In this document: piece by piece, positions 1 through 6,128 of the stretch | Layout of the letters: each line of letters begins with the position of its first letter | How positions within the stretch are numbered: the stretch's first letter is position 1 | Source: Sphingobium sp. CCH11-B1 | Lineage (GTDB): Bacteria; Pseudomonadota; Alphaproteobacteria; Sphingomonadales; Sphingomonadaceae | Assembly: GCF_001556865.1 (NCBI RefSeq) | Contig: NZ_LSJY01000017.1 | Coordinates: 1-10,777, forward strand | Direction: 5' to 3' | DNA: 10,777 nt | Notes under the pieces: generated by a model | What the model was told of the DNA's origin: nothing | The model's input: only the letters and a program-made list of their open reading frames with translations | The model's database searches: none | Program-made: the position numbers and the translations under genes

Positions 1-55
1 GTCCGTCCAATCTCCGCCAAGCATGCTCAAGCTTCACGATTTTTGCAACAGAGCC
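1..55 (-). mobile_element. End of an IS6-family insertion sequence (rest lies left of the window)
   Basis: Read on the minus strand from base 55, the sequence begins GGCTCTGTTGCAAAAATC. This matches the terminal inverted repeat of IS6-family elements (IS26/IS6100 group: GGC/GGCTCTGTTGCAAA). The element therefore ends at 55 and its transposase lies outside the window. IS6 elements usually make 8-bp target duplications, so bases 56-63 would be one copy; the partner cannot be seen. The insertion cuts an IS3-type orfA start (56-120). The family call rests on remembered terminal sequence, not on a transposase. Confidence 0.7.
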
Positions 56-120
56 TCCTTCACTACCCGCTCTGCTGGGGCCTTGGCGGGCGATTTTACA
101 TTGGAGGATCTGGGCTTCAT
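56..120 (-). pseudogene. IS3-family transposase orfA, 5' fragment only
   Basis: From an ATG at 120-118 on the minus strand, 21 codons read MKPRSSNVKS followed by PAKAPAERVVK, up to the IS6 boundary at 55/56. This resembles the N-terminus of IS3-type OrfA proteins common in alphaproteobacteria, which continue with a D-I-R-R stretch and a helix-turn-helix domain; here the frame is cut just there. A purine-rich ribosome-binding site (AAGGAA) lies about 6 bases upstream of the ATG. The gene cannot make transposase. The element's outer end was not fixed; a TG-start candidate is near 205. The family call is from memory of the N-terminal motif. Confidence 0.55.
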
Positions 121-159
121 CTTCGTTCCTTCGTCACTACGACGAAGCCCAGATCCTCC
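103..159. repeat. Perfect 16-bp inverted repeat, 25-nt loop, over the IS3 orfA start
   Basis: Bases 103-118 (GGAGGATCTGGGCTTC) are the exact reverse complement of 144-159. On the minus-strand transcript the loop contains the AAGGAA ribosome-binding site. The G of the orfA start codon is the first paired base of the 3' arm, and codons 2-6 are inside the stem. Formation of the stem would hinder initiation of orfA. Some mobile elements use such structures to block expression from read-through transcripts; that role here is inferred. Confidence 0.75.
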
Positions 160-205
160 TTAAATCACAACCTCAAATCTGTGCCATTGGTGCTGACGGC
201 GGACA

Positions 206-412
206 CTGCCTGACCCGTGTCGCCCAAGTTCCCGGGTCTTGTAATGGCAGGTTCAACTGAAATCAGCCGCGCGCAATTGGACGTTGAATGGCTGGCTTTG
301 GTCGGCTGCCGACTTAACGTGCGTGTCAGCTATCCTCGCAACCCGGCTCCGATCCGGACTGTCTCCTACCGGCCAATGTACGACAAACAGGTGTTTTCCG
401 ACGCCCTCAGGC
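206..412. other. Subterminal DNA of the Tn3-type transposon, no gene recognised
   Basis: This stretch lies between the IS3 remnant and the Tn3-type terminal repeat. A 66-codon plus-strand frame (217-417) and a 65-codon frame (284-481) are open, but neither resembles a known family. Neither ends with the motif usual at the C-terminus of Tn3 transposases, so this is probably the end of the transposon away from tnpA, or a rearranged end. No clear promoter or terminator was seen. Confidence 0.4.
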
Positions 413-450
413 CTTAGCGTATATCTGTGCCCGTTTTATGTGACGCCCCC
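413..450 (-). mobile_element. 38-bp terminal inverted repeat of a Tn3-family transposon
   Basis: Read on the minus strand, 450 to 413 starts GGGGGCGTCA, contains TAAAACGG and ends ACGCTAAG, exactly 38 bases. This length, the outer G run, the central AAAACGG and the inner ACGCTAAG are hallmarks of Tn3-family ends (Tn21/Tn501 type). The outer edge faces right, so the transposon body lies to the left and the insertion point in copD is between 450 and 451. Bases 451-455 (ATCCC) would be one copy of the expected 5-bp target duplication. The other transposon end and its transposase are not in the window. Confidence 0.85.
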
Positions 451-1091
451 ATCCCGGTCAGGATCAGCAGGGCAACGATGATCGTTCCTACCAGGGAGAA
501 GCCCGTCAAGGCCTCCTCGGCGAGCGAGACCCGCTCCATATCACCGGTCGCTGCTTTAGGCATAACCAGCGCGAGGAAGGCTGCAAGCGCGCCGACCCAG
601 GCGCCGGCGGCGAGCAGATGGACGAGATCGGCGACCAGTTGCAGCCAGCCCGGATAGCCTTCGCCAGCCGCGCCATGTCCGCTCCAGGCGAGGGTCGCGA
701 GCGCGAGCGCGCCTGCGAGAGTAGAGGCGATGAAGGCGGGACGTGATTGCCGTCGATACAAGAGGACGCAGAATAGGAGGACAAGGAGCGCGACAAGGCG
801 CGCCTTCAACGCCGCCCCCATGGCCGTCTCATTGATGAGATCACCCAGCAGGGCGAAATCAGGCTGTGTGAGCGGCAGTCCGGACATGGCCGCAGCCTGC
901 ACCGCAAAGCCGAACGCAGATAGCAGCAGCCCGAAGCAGGCAAGACAGGCCACCATCGCCCCCATCGGCAGATGCCGCTGCACCGTCCGGCCGCCACCTG
1001 GGGCATAGAGCGCGAACAGCGGCAGGCCGAACAAGAGGCCGAGATCGGCGTACAGCGCCCAGCGGATCGCGATGCCTGCTACCTCACTCAT
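414..1091 (-). CDS. copD: CopD copper-resistance inner-membrane protein, C-terminus replaced by Tn3 end
   Basis: CopD/PcoD is a multi-pass inner-membrane protein thought to act with periplasmic CopC in moving copper. I chose ATG 1091 (MSEVAG...), 4 nt after the copC stop, over an upstream in-frame ATG at 1184 that would overlap copC by 89 bases. The 225-residue product shows about six hydrophobic helices, including one with LVADLVHLLAAGAWVGAL, typical of the family. Family members are usually near 300 residues with about eight helices. Native sequence stops in the sixth helix (LLILTG). The last 12 residues (MGASHKTGTDIR) are encoded by the Tn3 terminal repeat, which supplies the TAA stop. It is therefore a truncated gene, probably non-functional or altered. 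It shares the copC promoter. Confidence 0.85.
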   Translation of the reverse strand: MSEVAGIAIRWALYADLGLLFGLPLFALYAPGGGRTVQRHLPMGAMVACLACFGLLLSAFGFAVQAAAMSGLPLTQPDFALLGDLINETAMGAALKARLVALLVLLFCVLLYRRQSRPAFIASTLAGALALATLAWSGHGAAGEGYPGWLQLVADLVHLLAAGAWVGALAAFLALVMPKAATGDMERVSLAEEALTGFSLVGTIIVALLILTGMGASHKTGTDIR

Positions 1092-1095
1092 TGCC

Positions 1096-1476
1096 CTATC
1101 GCACGATGAAGGCGAGATTGCCCTGGATGCGGTGCGTGTCCATCGAGACGACATGCCAGGTGACCTGATAGGTACCAGCGCCAAGCGGCTTGGCCAGTGT
1201 CAGCGCCAACGTCTTGTTACCGCCCTCGACCGCGGTCTTGAAGCCGGTCACCGCCATGCGATGGTTTGGCATGCCGGGCATACCGGTCATCACGATCTCG
1301 GCACCAGATAGTCTGGCCATCAGGCCTTCACTGAACGTCAGAGTGATACGCGACGGTGCCGAGACTCTGGCGTTGGCGGCGGGCGTTGAAGACACGAGCT
1401 TGGGATGTGCATAGGCCGGAGCCGAAACGCTCAGGCTGACGGCGGCGACAGCTGCGAAAGGCGAAAGGAAGCGCAT
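1096..1476 (-). CDS. copC: CopC periplasmic copper-binding protein
   Basis: This 126-residue protein has a signal peptide ending PAYA-H, so the mature chain starts with His (HPKLVSSTP), the usual Cu(II) ligand at residue 1 of CopC. A Met/His-rich loop (MTGMPGMPNHRM, about residues 62-73) matches the Cu(I) site. The C-terminal WHVVSMDTHRIQG supplies the conserved Asp and His of the Cu(II) site. The length is normal for CopC (about 100 mature residues, one cupredoxin-like beta domain). A GGAGAA ribosome-binding site precedes ATG 1476. copD follows after 4 nt, so the two are co-transcribed leftward. The promoter candidate at 1507-1532 is shared in sequence with the divergent operon. Confidence 0.95.
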   Translation of the reverse strand: MRFLSPFAAVAAVSLSVSAPAYAHPKLVSSTPAANARVSAPSRITLTFSEGLMARLSGAEIVMTGMPGMPNHRMAVTGFKTAVEGGNKTLALTLAKPLGAGTYQVTWHVVSMDTHRIQGNLAFIVR

Positions 1477-1506
1477 TCGGGAATTCTCCAGTCATTGACA
1501 TGAGAG

Positions 1507-1532
1507 AATACGCAGCTGCAGCCTGCACCCCT
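1507..1532 (-). promoter_or_regulatory. Candidate ECF-sigma promoter of copCD
   Basis: On the minus strand AGGGG (1532-1528) is followed after exactly 13 bases by TGCGTATT (1514-1507). The same two blocks with the same spacing occur at 1560-1585 and 2885-2910, each upstream of a gene of this locus. The expected transcript start, about 7 bases further on, leaves a leader of roughly 20-25 bases before the copC ATG. The repetition is seen directly; its use by the adjacent ECF sigma factor is inferred. Confidence 0.7.
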
Positions 1533-1559
1533 CTCAAATTTCTTTTCTGTTCCGAGCCA

Positions 1560-1585
1560 AGGGGTCGTGGGCCAGAATGCGTATT
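1560..1585 (+). promoter_or_regulatory. Candidate autoregulatory ECF-sigma promoter of the cnrYXH-like operon
   Basis: AGGGG (1560-1564), 13 bases, then TGCGTATT (1578-1585), 24 bases before the ATG at 1610. It faces away from the copCD copy; 27 bases separate the two AGGGG blocks. Autoregulation of the sigma/anti-sigma operon is usual for ECF systems and would fit. The G-run plus CGTA-type core resembles the two-part layout of ECF promoters, but no start site is known. Confidence 0.7.
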
Positions 1586-1609
1586 GTGAAGAGAAGACGG
1601 AGAAACACC

Positions 1610-1882
1610 ATGGACCACCTTGACGAAATGCTCGCGAAATTGCGCGATGCCCCAATTGACCCCAGGCTTGCCGGCCTGGACAGCCGCGTCCTGACGGAAA
1701 TCGCTAGGGTCCAGGCCATGCCGCGCTTGGGCGCAACGACGTTTGGTCTAGCCGCCGCAGTCGCGCTTTTCATCGGCATCGCGGGCTCCGCGGTTCCAAT
1801 CGGGTCGGCGGACGCGAGCCCGATATCGCCCTTCGATGCGCAGTTGGCGCTCGCGCCCTCGACGCTGCTGGGCTCGCAATGA
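1610..1882 (+). CDS. Small one-helix membrane protein, CnrY-like anti-sigma candidate
   Basis: This 90-residue protein starts at ATG 1610, preceded by GGAG. Residues 1-40 are polar and helical (MDHLDEMLAKLRD...VLTEIARVQAM), residues 43-64 form one transmembrane helix, and a short tail of about 25 residues follows. This matches CnrY/NccY of Cupriavidus, where a short cytoplasmic segment binds the ECF sigma factor CnrH and one helix anchors it to the membrane. Length (CnrY is about 95) and position, directly before a CnrX-like sensor and a sigma gene, support the call. Sequence identity to CnrY is not evident by eye, so the function rests on architecture and gene order. Its stop overlaps the start of the next gene (ATGA), indicating translational coupling. 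Confidence 0.65.
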   Translation: MDHLDEMLAKLRDAPIDPRLAGLDSRVLTEIARVQAMPRLGATTFGLAAAVALFIGIAGSAVPIGSADASPISPFDAQLALAPSTLLGSQ

Positions 1883-2322
1883 TGCGGGACCGCCGCCGGC
1901 TCCTGCTCCTCCTACTGTTGACCTTTACCGCGGCGATCGCCGGGGTGGTGATCGGGCGGATCTATGTGGTGTCGGCACCGCCCGTGGAAAACGAACTGCA
2001 CGAGCTGCTCCATCGGGATCTCAAACTGGATACGGCTCAGCACGCCCGGCTGGAGTTCATCGAGAAGAATTATGCCATTCGGCGTCAGGCACTTGAAGCC
2101 GAGCTGCGCGCCGACAATGCTCGCCTAGCAGAGGCGATTGAGGCGGAACATGGCTATGGCCCTAAAGTCGCGGCGGCAGTGGACCGCTCGCACCAAGCCA
2201 TGGGCGCGCTGCAGAAGGAAACGCTCGAGCACATCTTTGCAATGCGTGCCGTACTTCGCCCCGATCAGACGCAGAAGTTCGACGACGCCGTAGTGAAAGC
2301 GCTGACGGCAAAGTCCGAATGA
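1879..2322 (+). CDS. CnrX-like periplasmic heavy-metal sensor
   Basis: This 147-residue protein has an N-terminal membrane anchor (RRR then hydrophobic residues 8-31) and a helical periplasmic domain. In Cupriavidus CnrX the Co/Ni ligands are H42, H46, E63, H119 and M123. Here H41, H45, E62, H118 and M122 occur with identical spacing, and the total length is close to that of CnrX. CnrX-type sensors hold CnrY in check and, on binding metal, cause release of the sigma factor. The start overlaps the upstream stop (ATGA, 1879-1882) and the stop overlaps the sigma start (ATGA, 2319-2322). ATG 1882 is an equally possible start. Which metal is sensed cannot be told from sequence: the ligands are of Co/Ni type, the neighbours copper genes. 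Confidence 0.88.
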   Translation: MMRDRRRLLLLLLLTFTAAIAGVVIGRIYVVSAPPVENELHELLHRDLKLDTAQHARLEFIEKNYAIRRQALEAELRADNARLAEAIEAEHGYGPKVAAAVDRSHQAMGALQKETLEHIFAMRAVLRPDQTQKFDDAVVKALTAKSE

Positions 2323-2885
2323 CCATAATTCTCCCCGACTGCTCGGACGGGGAGCTTGCCGCTCTTGCACTCGTCGGCCGGCAGGCCGCTTTCGCCGAAC
2401 TTGTGCGGCGACACCAAGGCTGGGTATTTCGGCTCGTGCGCAGCCATATAGGTGACGGAGAGGAGGCGCTGGACGTCACGCAGGCAAGCTTCGTCGCCGC
2501 CTTCGCCGCACTCAACCGCTATGACGCTGCGCGACCCTTCCAGGTCTGGATGTCCCGGATCGTCATCAACAAATGCCATGACTGGCGGCGCCGGCGCGCG
2601 GTCCGGAACTTCTTCTCCATGGCCCTGCCGCTGGGCGAGGCGGATGACGTCGCCGATGAGGCGCCGCTACCCGACCAGGCAATCGGCGCCGAGCAGCAAC
2701 TGGCAGAGGCGATGAAAGCGATCGCCGCCCTGCCCGCCTCGCTCAAGGACACGCTCATCCTGCGGACGATCGACGAGAAATCGGAAGCCGAAACCGCCGA
2801 GATCCTCGGCATCTCCCAGAAGGCCGTCGAGACCCGCCTCTACCGCGCCCGGGCGCGCCTCGCGGAAAGTTTGAAGAAAGTTTGA
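2319..2885 (+). CDS. ECF-family RNA polymerase sigma factor, CnrH-like
   Basis: This 188-residue protein has sigma region 2 at about residues 22-92 (FAELVRRHQGWVFRLVRSHIG, DVTQASFVAAFAAL, FQVWMSRIVINKCHDWRRRR). An acidic linker follows, then region 4 at about 128-185 with the helix-turn-helix ILGISQKAVETRLYRARARL. It lacks regions 1 and 3, as expected for an ECF sigma factor. It is translationally coupled to the sensor gene. By analogy with CnrYXH it should be held by the 90-residue membrane protein and freed when the sensor binds metal. Likely targets are the three identical elements at 1507-1532, 1560-1585 and 2885-2910. Confidence 0.93.
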   Translation: MTIILPDCSDGELAALALVGRQAAFAELVRRHQGWVFRLVRSHIGDGEEALDVTQASFVAAFAALNRYDAARPFQVWMSRIVINKCHDWRRRRAVRNFFSMALPLGEADDVADEAPLPDQAIGAEQQLAEAMKAIAALPASLKDTLILRTIDEKSEAETAEILGISQKAVETRLYRARARLAESLKKV

Positions 2886-2910
2886 GGGGCAGGCGGGTGG
2901 GCTGCGTATT
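2885..2910 (+). promoter_or_regulatory. Candidate ECF-sigma promoter of copAB
   Basis: AGGGG starts at the last base of the sigma-gene stop codon (2885-2889). TGCGTATT follows after 13 bases (2903-2910), 43 bases before the copA start. It matches the elements at 1507-1532 and 1560-1585 in both blocks and in spacing. This would let copAB be transcribed separately from, and more strongly than, the regulatory genes upstream. Confidence 0.7.
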
Positions 2911-2952
2911 TCCAATAGGTCCGCCCTCTTTCCGCAAGCTGAGACAAACCGA

Positions 2953-4905
2953 ATGATTTCTGCCCTCGACCGCCGCCAGTTCCTTCGCGGCGCGGCCCTC
3001 GCCGGTGGTGGCGCCGCATTATCAGCCTGGCTGCCTGCCTGGGCGCAGACCATCTCGCCGGGGATGCGACCGACGCTACCGACCGTGTCGGGCGAAGACA
3101 TCACGCTGACCATCGCCCGGCAGTCGATGAGCATCGACGGGCGCCAGTTCCGCGCAATCGGTCTCAACGGCACGGTCCCCGCCCCGCTGATCCGGCTGCG
3201 CGAAGGCCAGCGCGTGCGGCTCAACGTCGTCAATCAACTCGAGGAGGACAGCTCGATCCACTGGCACGGGCTGATCCTGCCGGCCAATATGGACGGCGTG
3301 CCGGGCGTGTCTTTTCCGGGCATCAAGCCGGGATCGAACTACCTCTACCAGTTCCCCGTCGTGCAAAGCGGCACCTACTGGTATCACAGCCATTCGGGCC
3401 TGCAGGAGCAGGAAGGCCATTACGGCCCGATCATCATCGACCCCGCCGGTGCCGATCCGGTCGCCTATGACCGCGAGCATGTCATCGTGCTCGCCGATCA
3501 CAGCGCACTCTCGCCGCAGGCGATCTTCCGGCGTCTCAAGGTCAACCCCGGCCATTTCAACTTCCAGCGCCAGACGCTGGCCGGGCTGCTCTCGGGCAAG
3601 GACCAGCCACTCAAGGACCGGCTCGACTGGGGCCAGATGCGGATGGACCCCGCCGACATCTCCGATGTCACCGGATCGACCTACACCTATCTCGTCAATG
3701 GCCATGGTCCGATGGACAACTGGACCGCGCTCTTCACCCCGGGCGAGCGGGTGCGGCTGCGCGTCATCAATGCGTCGGCGATGACCACCTTCAACGTCCG
3801 CGTACCCGGCCTGCCGCTCAGCATCGTCCAGGCCGACGGGCAGAATGTGGTGCCCGTCACCGTCGACGAGTTCCAGATCGGTGTCGCCGAGACCTACGAC
3901 GTCGTTGTCAGCCCAGGCGAGGACAAGGCCTATACTCTTGTCGGCGAGGCCATCGACCGCTCGGGTATGGCGCGTGCCACGCTCGCGCCGCGCGCCGGCA
4001 TGGCTGGCGAGGTGCCTCCCTTACGCAAACGGCCGCTCGCCGACATGAAGGACATGGGCATGGACATGTCCTCGATGCCGGGCATGGAAGGCATGGACAT
4101 GTCGGGCGGCGCTATGCGGGGCGTCGATCCGACGGCCGAGAAGAACGCGTCCGCGCGCCTCGCGACCGGCGCGGCGGCAGCGATGGCGACCATGGACAAC
4201 AGCGCCATGGCGGGCATGGACCATTCGGGGATGGATCATTCCGCGATGAGCGGGATGGATCATGGATCGATGGCCGGCATGGACCACGGCGCGATGGGCG
4301 CCGATGGCCAGATGGCGGGCATGGATCATGGCGGGCACGCGATGGGTTCGATGAAGATGCGCGACTTCTCGAACGCGCCGCAGGTGAAGCGCGATCCGAG
4401 CGTCCAGACCATCTCGCCGATGCCCGTCGACCGCACCGGCGAGCCCGGCCAGGGCCTCACCGACGTCGGCCACAAGGTGCTCGTCTACAAGGATCTGATG
4501 GCGCTCGAGCGCAATCCAGACGTGCGCGCGCCGAGCCGCAGCATCGACATCCACCTCACCGGCAACATGGAGCGGTTCATGTGGTCGTTCGACGGCGAGA
4601 AAATGTCGGACCATCACGAGCCGATCCCGTTCATCGAAGGCGAGCGGGTGCGCGTCAATCTCATCAACGACACGATGATGGGGCATCCGATCCATATTCA
4701 CGGGCATTTTTTCGAGCTGGTGACGGGGCATGGCGATCACAGCCCACGCAAGCATACGGTGATCGTCCAGCCCGGCGGCAAGGTGAGCTGGGACTTCACC
4801 GCCGACGCGGTCGGGGACTGGGCCTTCCACTGCCATCTCCTCTACCACATGCATGCAGGGATGATGCGGGTCGTGAGCGTGCGTCCGAAGGGAGACGCGC
4901 AATGA
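2953..4905 (+). CDS. copA: CopA periplasmic multicopper oxidase
   Basis: CopA/PcoA oxidises Cu(I) to the less toxic Cu(II) in the periplasm. The 650-residue length is normal. A twin-arginine signal (DRRQFLRG, residues 6-13; cleavage near AWA, residue 31) implies folded export by Tat. Copper motifs are all present: HWHG (103-106), WYHSH (143-147), HPIHIHGHFFEL (578-589) and HCHLLYHMHAGMM (626-638), giving the type 1 and trinuclear type 2/3 centres. Between cupredoxin domains 2 and 3 (about 364-471) lies a Met/His-rich insert with repeated MDHS, MDHG and MDM units, as in PcoA/CopA. The ribosome-binding site before ATG 2953 is weak (GAGAC). The stop overlaps the copB start. A candidate metal-responsive promoter lies 43 bases upstream. 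Confidence 0.97.
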   Translation: MISALDRRQFLRGAALAGGGAALSAWLPAWAQTISPGMRPTLPTVSGEDITLTIARQSMSIDGRQFRAIGLNGTVPAPLIRLREGQRVRLNVVNQLEEDSSIHWHGLILPANMDGVPGVSFPGIKPGSNYLYQFPVVQSGTYWYHSHSGLQEQEGHYGPIIIDPAGADPVAYDREHVIVLADHSALSPQAIFRRLKVNPGHFNFQRQTLAGLLSGKDQPLKDRLDWGQMRMDPADISDVTGSTYTYLVNGHGPMDNWTALFTPGERVRLRVINASAMTTFNVRVPGLPLSIVQADGQNVVPVTVDEFQIGVAETYDVVVSPGEDKAYTLVGEAIDRSGMARATLAPRAGMAGEVPPLRKRPLADMKDMGMDMSSMPGMEGMDMSGGAMRGVDPTAEKNASARLATGAAAAMATMDNSAMAGMDHSGMDHSAMSGMDHGSMAGMDHGAMGADGQMAGMDHGGHAMGSMKMRDFSNAPQVKRDPSVQTISPMPVDRTGEPGQGLTDVGHKVLVYKDLMALERNPDVRAPSRSIDIHLTGNMERFMWSFDGEKMSDHHEPIPFIEGERVRVNLINDTMMGHPIHIHGHFFELVTGHGDHSPRKHTVIVQPGGKVSWDFTADAVGDWAFHCHLLYHMHAGMMRVVSVRPKGDAQ

Positions 4906-6038
4906 CCCGCATCCTCACGCCGCTGGTGAGCGCGATCGCCCTTCTCGCCGCCGCACCCGCCTTTGCCCAGGATCATTCGATGCACGACATGCCCGGCATG
5001 GCGCCGCCGGGCGGGGCGCGGCCGGCGCAGGAGAAAAAGAAGGACAAGGCCGCCGCGCCGCGCCCCAAGCCCACTGCCAGGCCGCGCGCTCAGAAGCCAG
5101 CGCCGGACACCATGCCGGCAATGGACCATTCGCAGCACCAGACCACTCCCGCGGCGCAAGCAAATGCGGCCGGTCAGCCGCAATCCACGTCTCCCGCAAT
5201 GCCGGAGATGCCGGGCATGGACCACTCCCAGCATCAGGACGGCGCGATGCCCGACATGCCCGGGATGGACCATGCGCAGCATGGCCAGACAGCGACGCCG
5301 GGAACGCCCGCCATGCCCGGCATGCAAATGACCGGCACCGCACTTCCGGCCGGCAATGCGCCCCCGCCGCCGCCCCCAGGCGACCACTTCGCCGATCGGG
5401 ATTTTCCCGGCGGCGAGATGGCGCGCTCGCGCGACATCATGATGAAGGACAGCGGCGGCAACAATTTCGGGCAGGTGCTGCTCAACCTGTTCGAGTATCA
5501 GGCGCATAGCGGCCGCGATGGCTATCGCTGGGATGGCGAAGGCTTTTACGGCGGCGACATCAACCGCGCCGAGGTGCAGGTGCTCTACAGCCGGGCCATC
5601 GACCCCTATTTCAATCTTCAGGGCGGTATCCGCCAGGACTTCGGCCGCGGGCCCGACCGCACCTACGCGACGATCGGCGTCGAGGGCCTGGCTCCTGGCA
5701 TGTTCGAGGTCGAAGGCGCGCTGTTCCTCTCGACCAAGGGCGATGTTCTGGGCCGGGTCGAGGGCTATTACGACCAGCGCATCACCCAGCGCCTGATCTT
5801 GCAGCCGCGCGCCGAGGTCAATTTCGCCGCGCAGGATATTCCGGAGAACGACATCGGTTCGGGGCTGGTCAACATAGAGCTCGGCGCGCGCCTGCGCTAC
5901 GAATTCAGCCGCCAGTTCGCACCTTACATCGGCGTTTCCTATCTGCGCAAAGCCGGAGACACGGCGCGGCTGTCGAGGCTTGCGGGCGAGGACGTCCATG
6001 CCACCAGCTTCGTCGCCGGCGTTCGCTTCTGGTTTTAG
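4902..6038 (+). CDS. copB: CopB outer-membrane copper-resistance protein
   Basis: I chose ATG 4902, which overlaps the copA stop (ATGA) and has AAGGGA upstream. This gives 378 residues, and upstream in-frame starts would lie inside copA. A signal peptide (residues 1-22, APAFA-Q) is followed by a disordered Met/His/Pro-rich segment (about 24-160) with MPGMDHSQHQ-type units and a KKKDK patch. Residues about 165-378 form the CopB barrel domain, with alternating beta strands and a C-terminal FWF, the aromatic ending recognised by the outer-membrane assembly machinery. CopB/PcoB works with CopA in periplasmic copper detoxification; its exact transport role is unresolved in the family. The Met/His segment is longer than in many relatives, an impression not measured. 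Confidence 0.95.
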   Translation: MTRILTPLVSAIALLAAAPAFAQDHSMHDMPGMAPPGGARPAQEKKKDKAAAPRPKPTARPRAQKPAPDTMPAMDHSQHQTTPAAQANAAGQPQSTSPAMPEMPGMDHSQHQDGAMPDMPGMDHAQHGQTATPGTPAMPGMQMTGTALPAGNAPPPPPPGDHFADRDFPGGEMARSRDIMMKDSGGNNFGQVLLNLFEYQAHSGRDGYRWDGEGFYGGDINRAEVQVLYSRAIDPYFNLQGGIRQDFGRGPDRTYATIGVEGLAPGMFEVEGALFLSTKGDVLGRVEGYYDQRITQRLILQPRAEVNFAAQDIPENDIGSGLVNIELGARLRYEFSRQFAPYIGVSYLRKAGDTARLSRLAGEDVHATSFVAGVRFWF

Positions 6039-6128
6039 CATCAGGACGGCTGATGGCGGGGGCGAACAAGAGAGCGGGGCGTTACACTCATACCCAGGTC
6101 GGCCGGCGCCGAGCGAAGGAGATACGCC

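Noticed and set aside
217..481. Two small plus-strand frames (217-417 and 284-481) as a gene or transposase end
   Set aside because: They have no ribosome-binding site of note and no family resemblance, and they run through the transposon terminal repeat into antisense of copD.
1096..1184. An upstream in-frame ATG at 1184 as the copD start
   Set aside because: It would add 31 Arg/Ser-rich residues overlapping the copC 3' end. ATG 1091, 4 nt after the copC stop, leads straight into the first membrane helix.
4021..4902. A 293-codon minus-strand frame opposite the CopA C-terminal half
   Set aside because: It is a His/Ala/Arg-rich mirror of the CopA Met/His repeats, with no recognisable motif and no sensible start context.
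6059..6085. A possible fourth copy of the AGGGG/TGCGTATT element before the DUF305 gene
   Set aside because: A G run and a GGCGTTAC block are present, but the second block does not match TGCGTATT and the spacing is 15, not 13.
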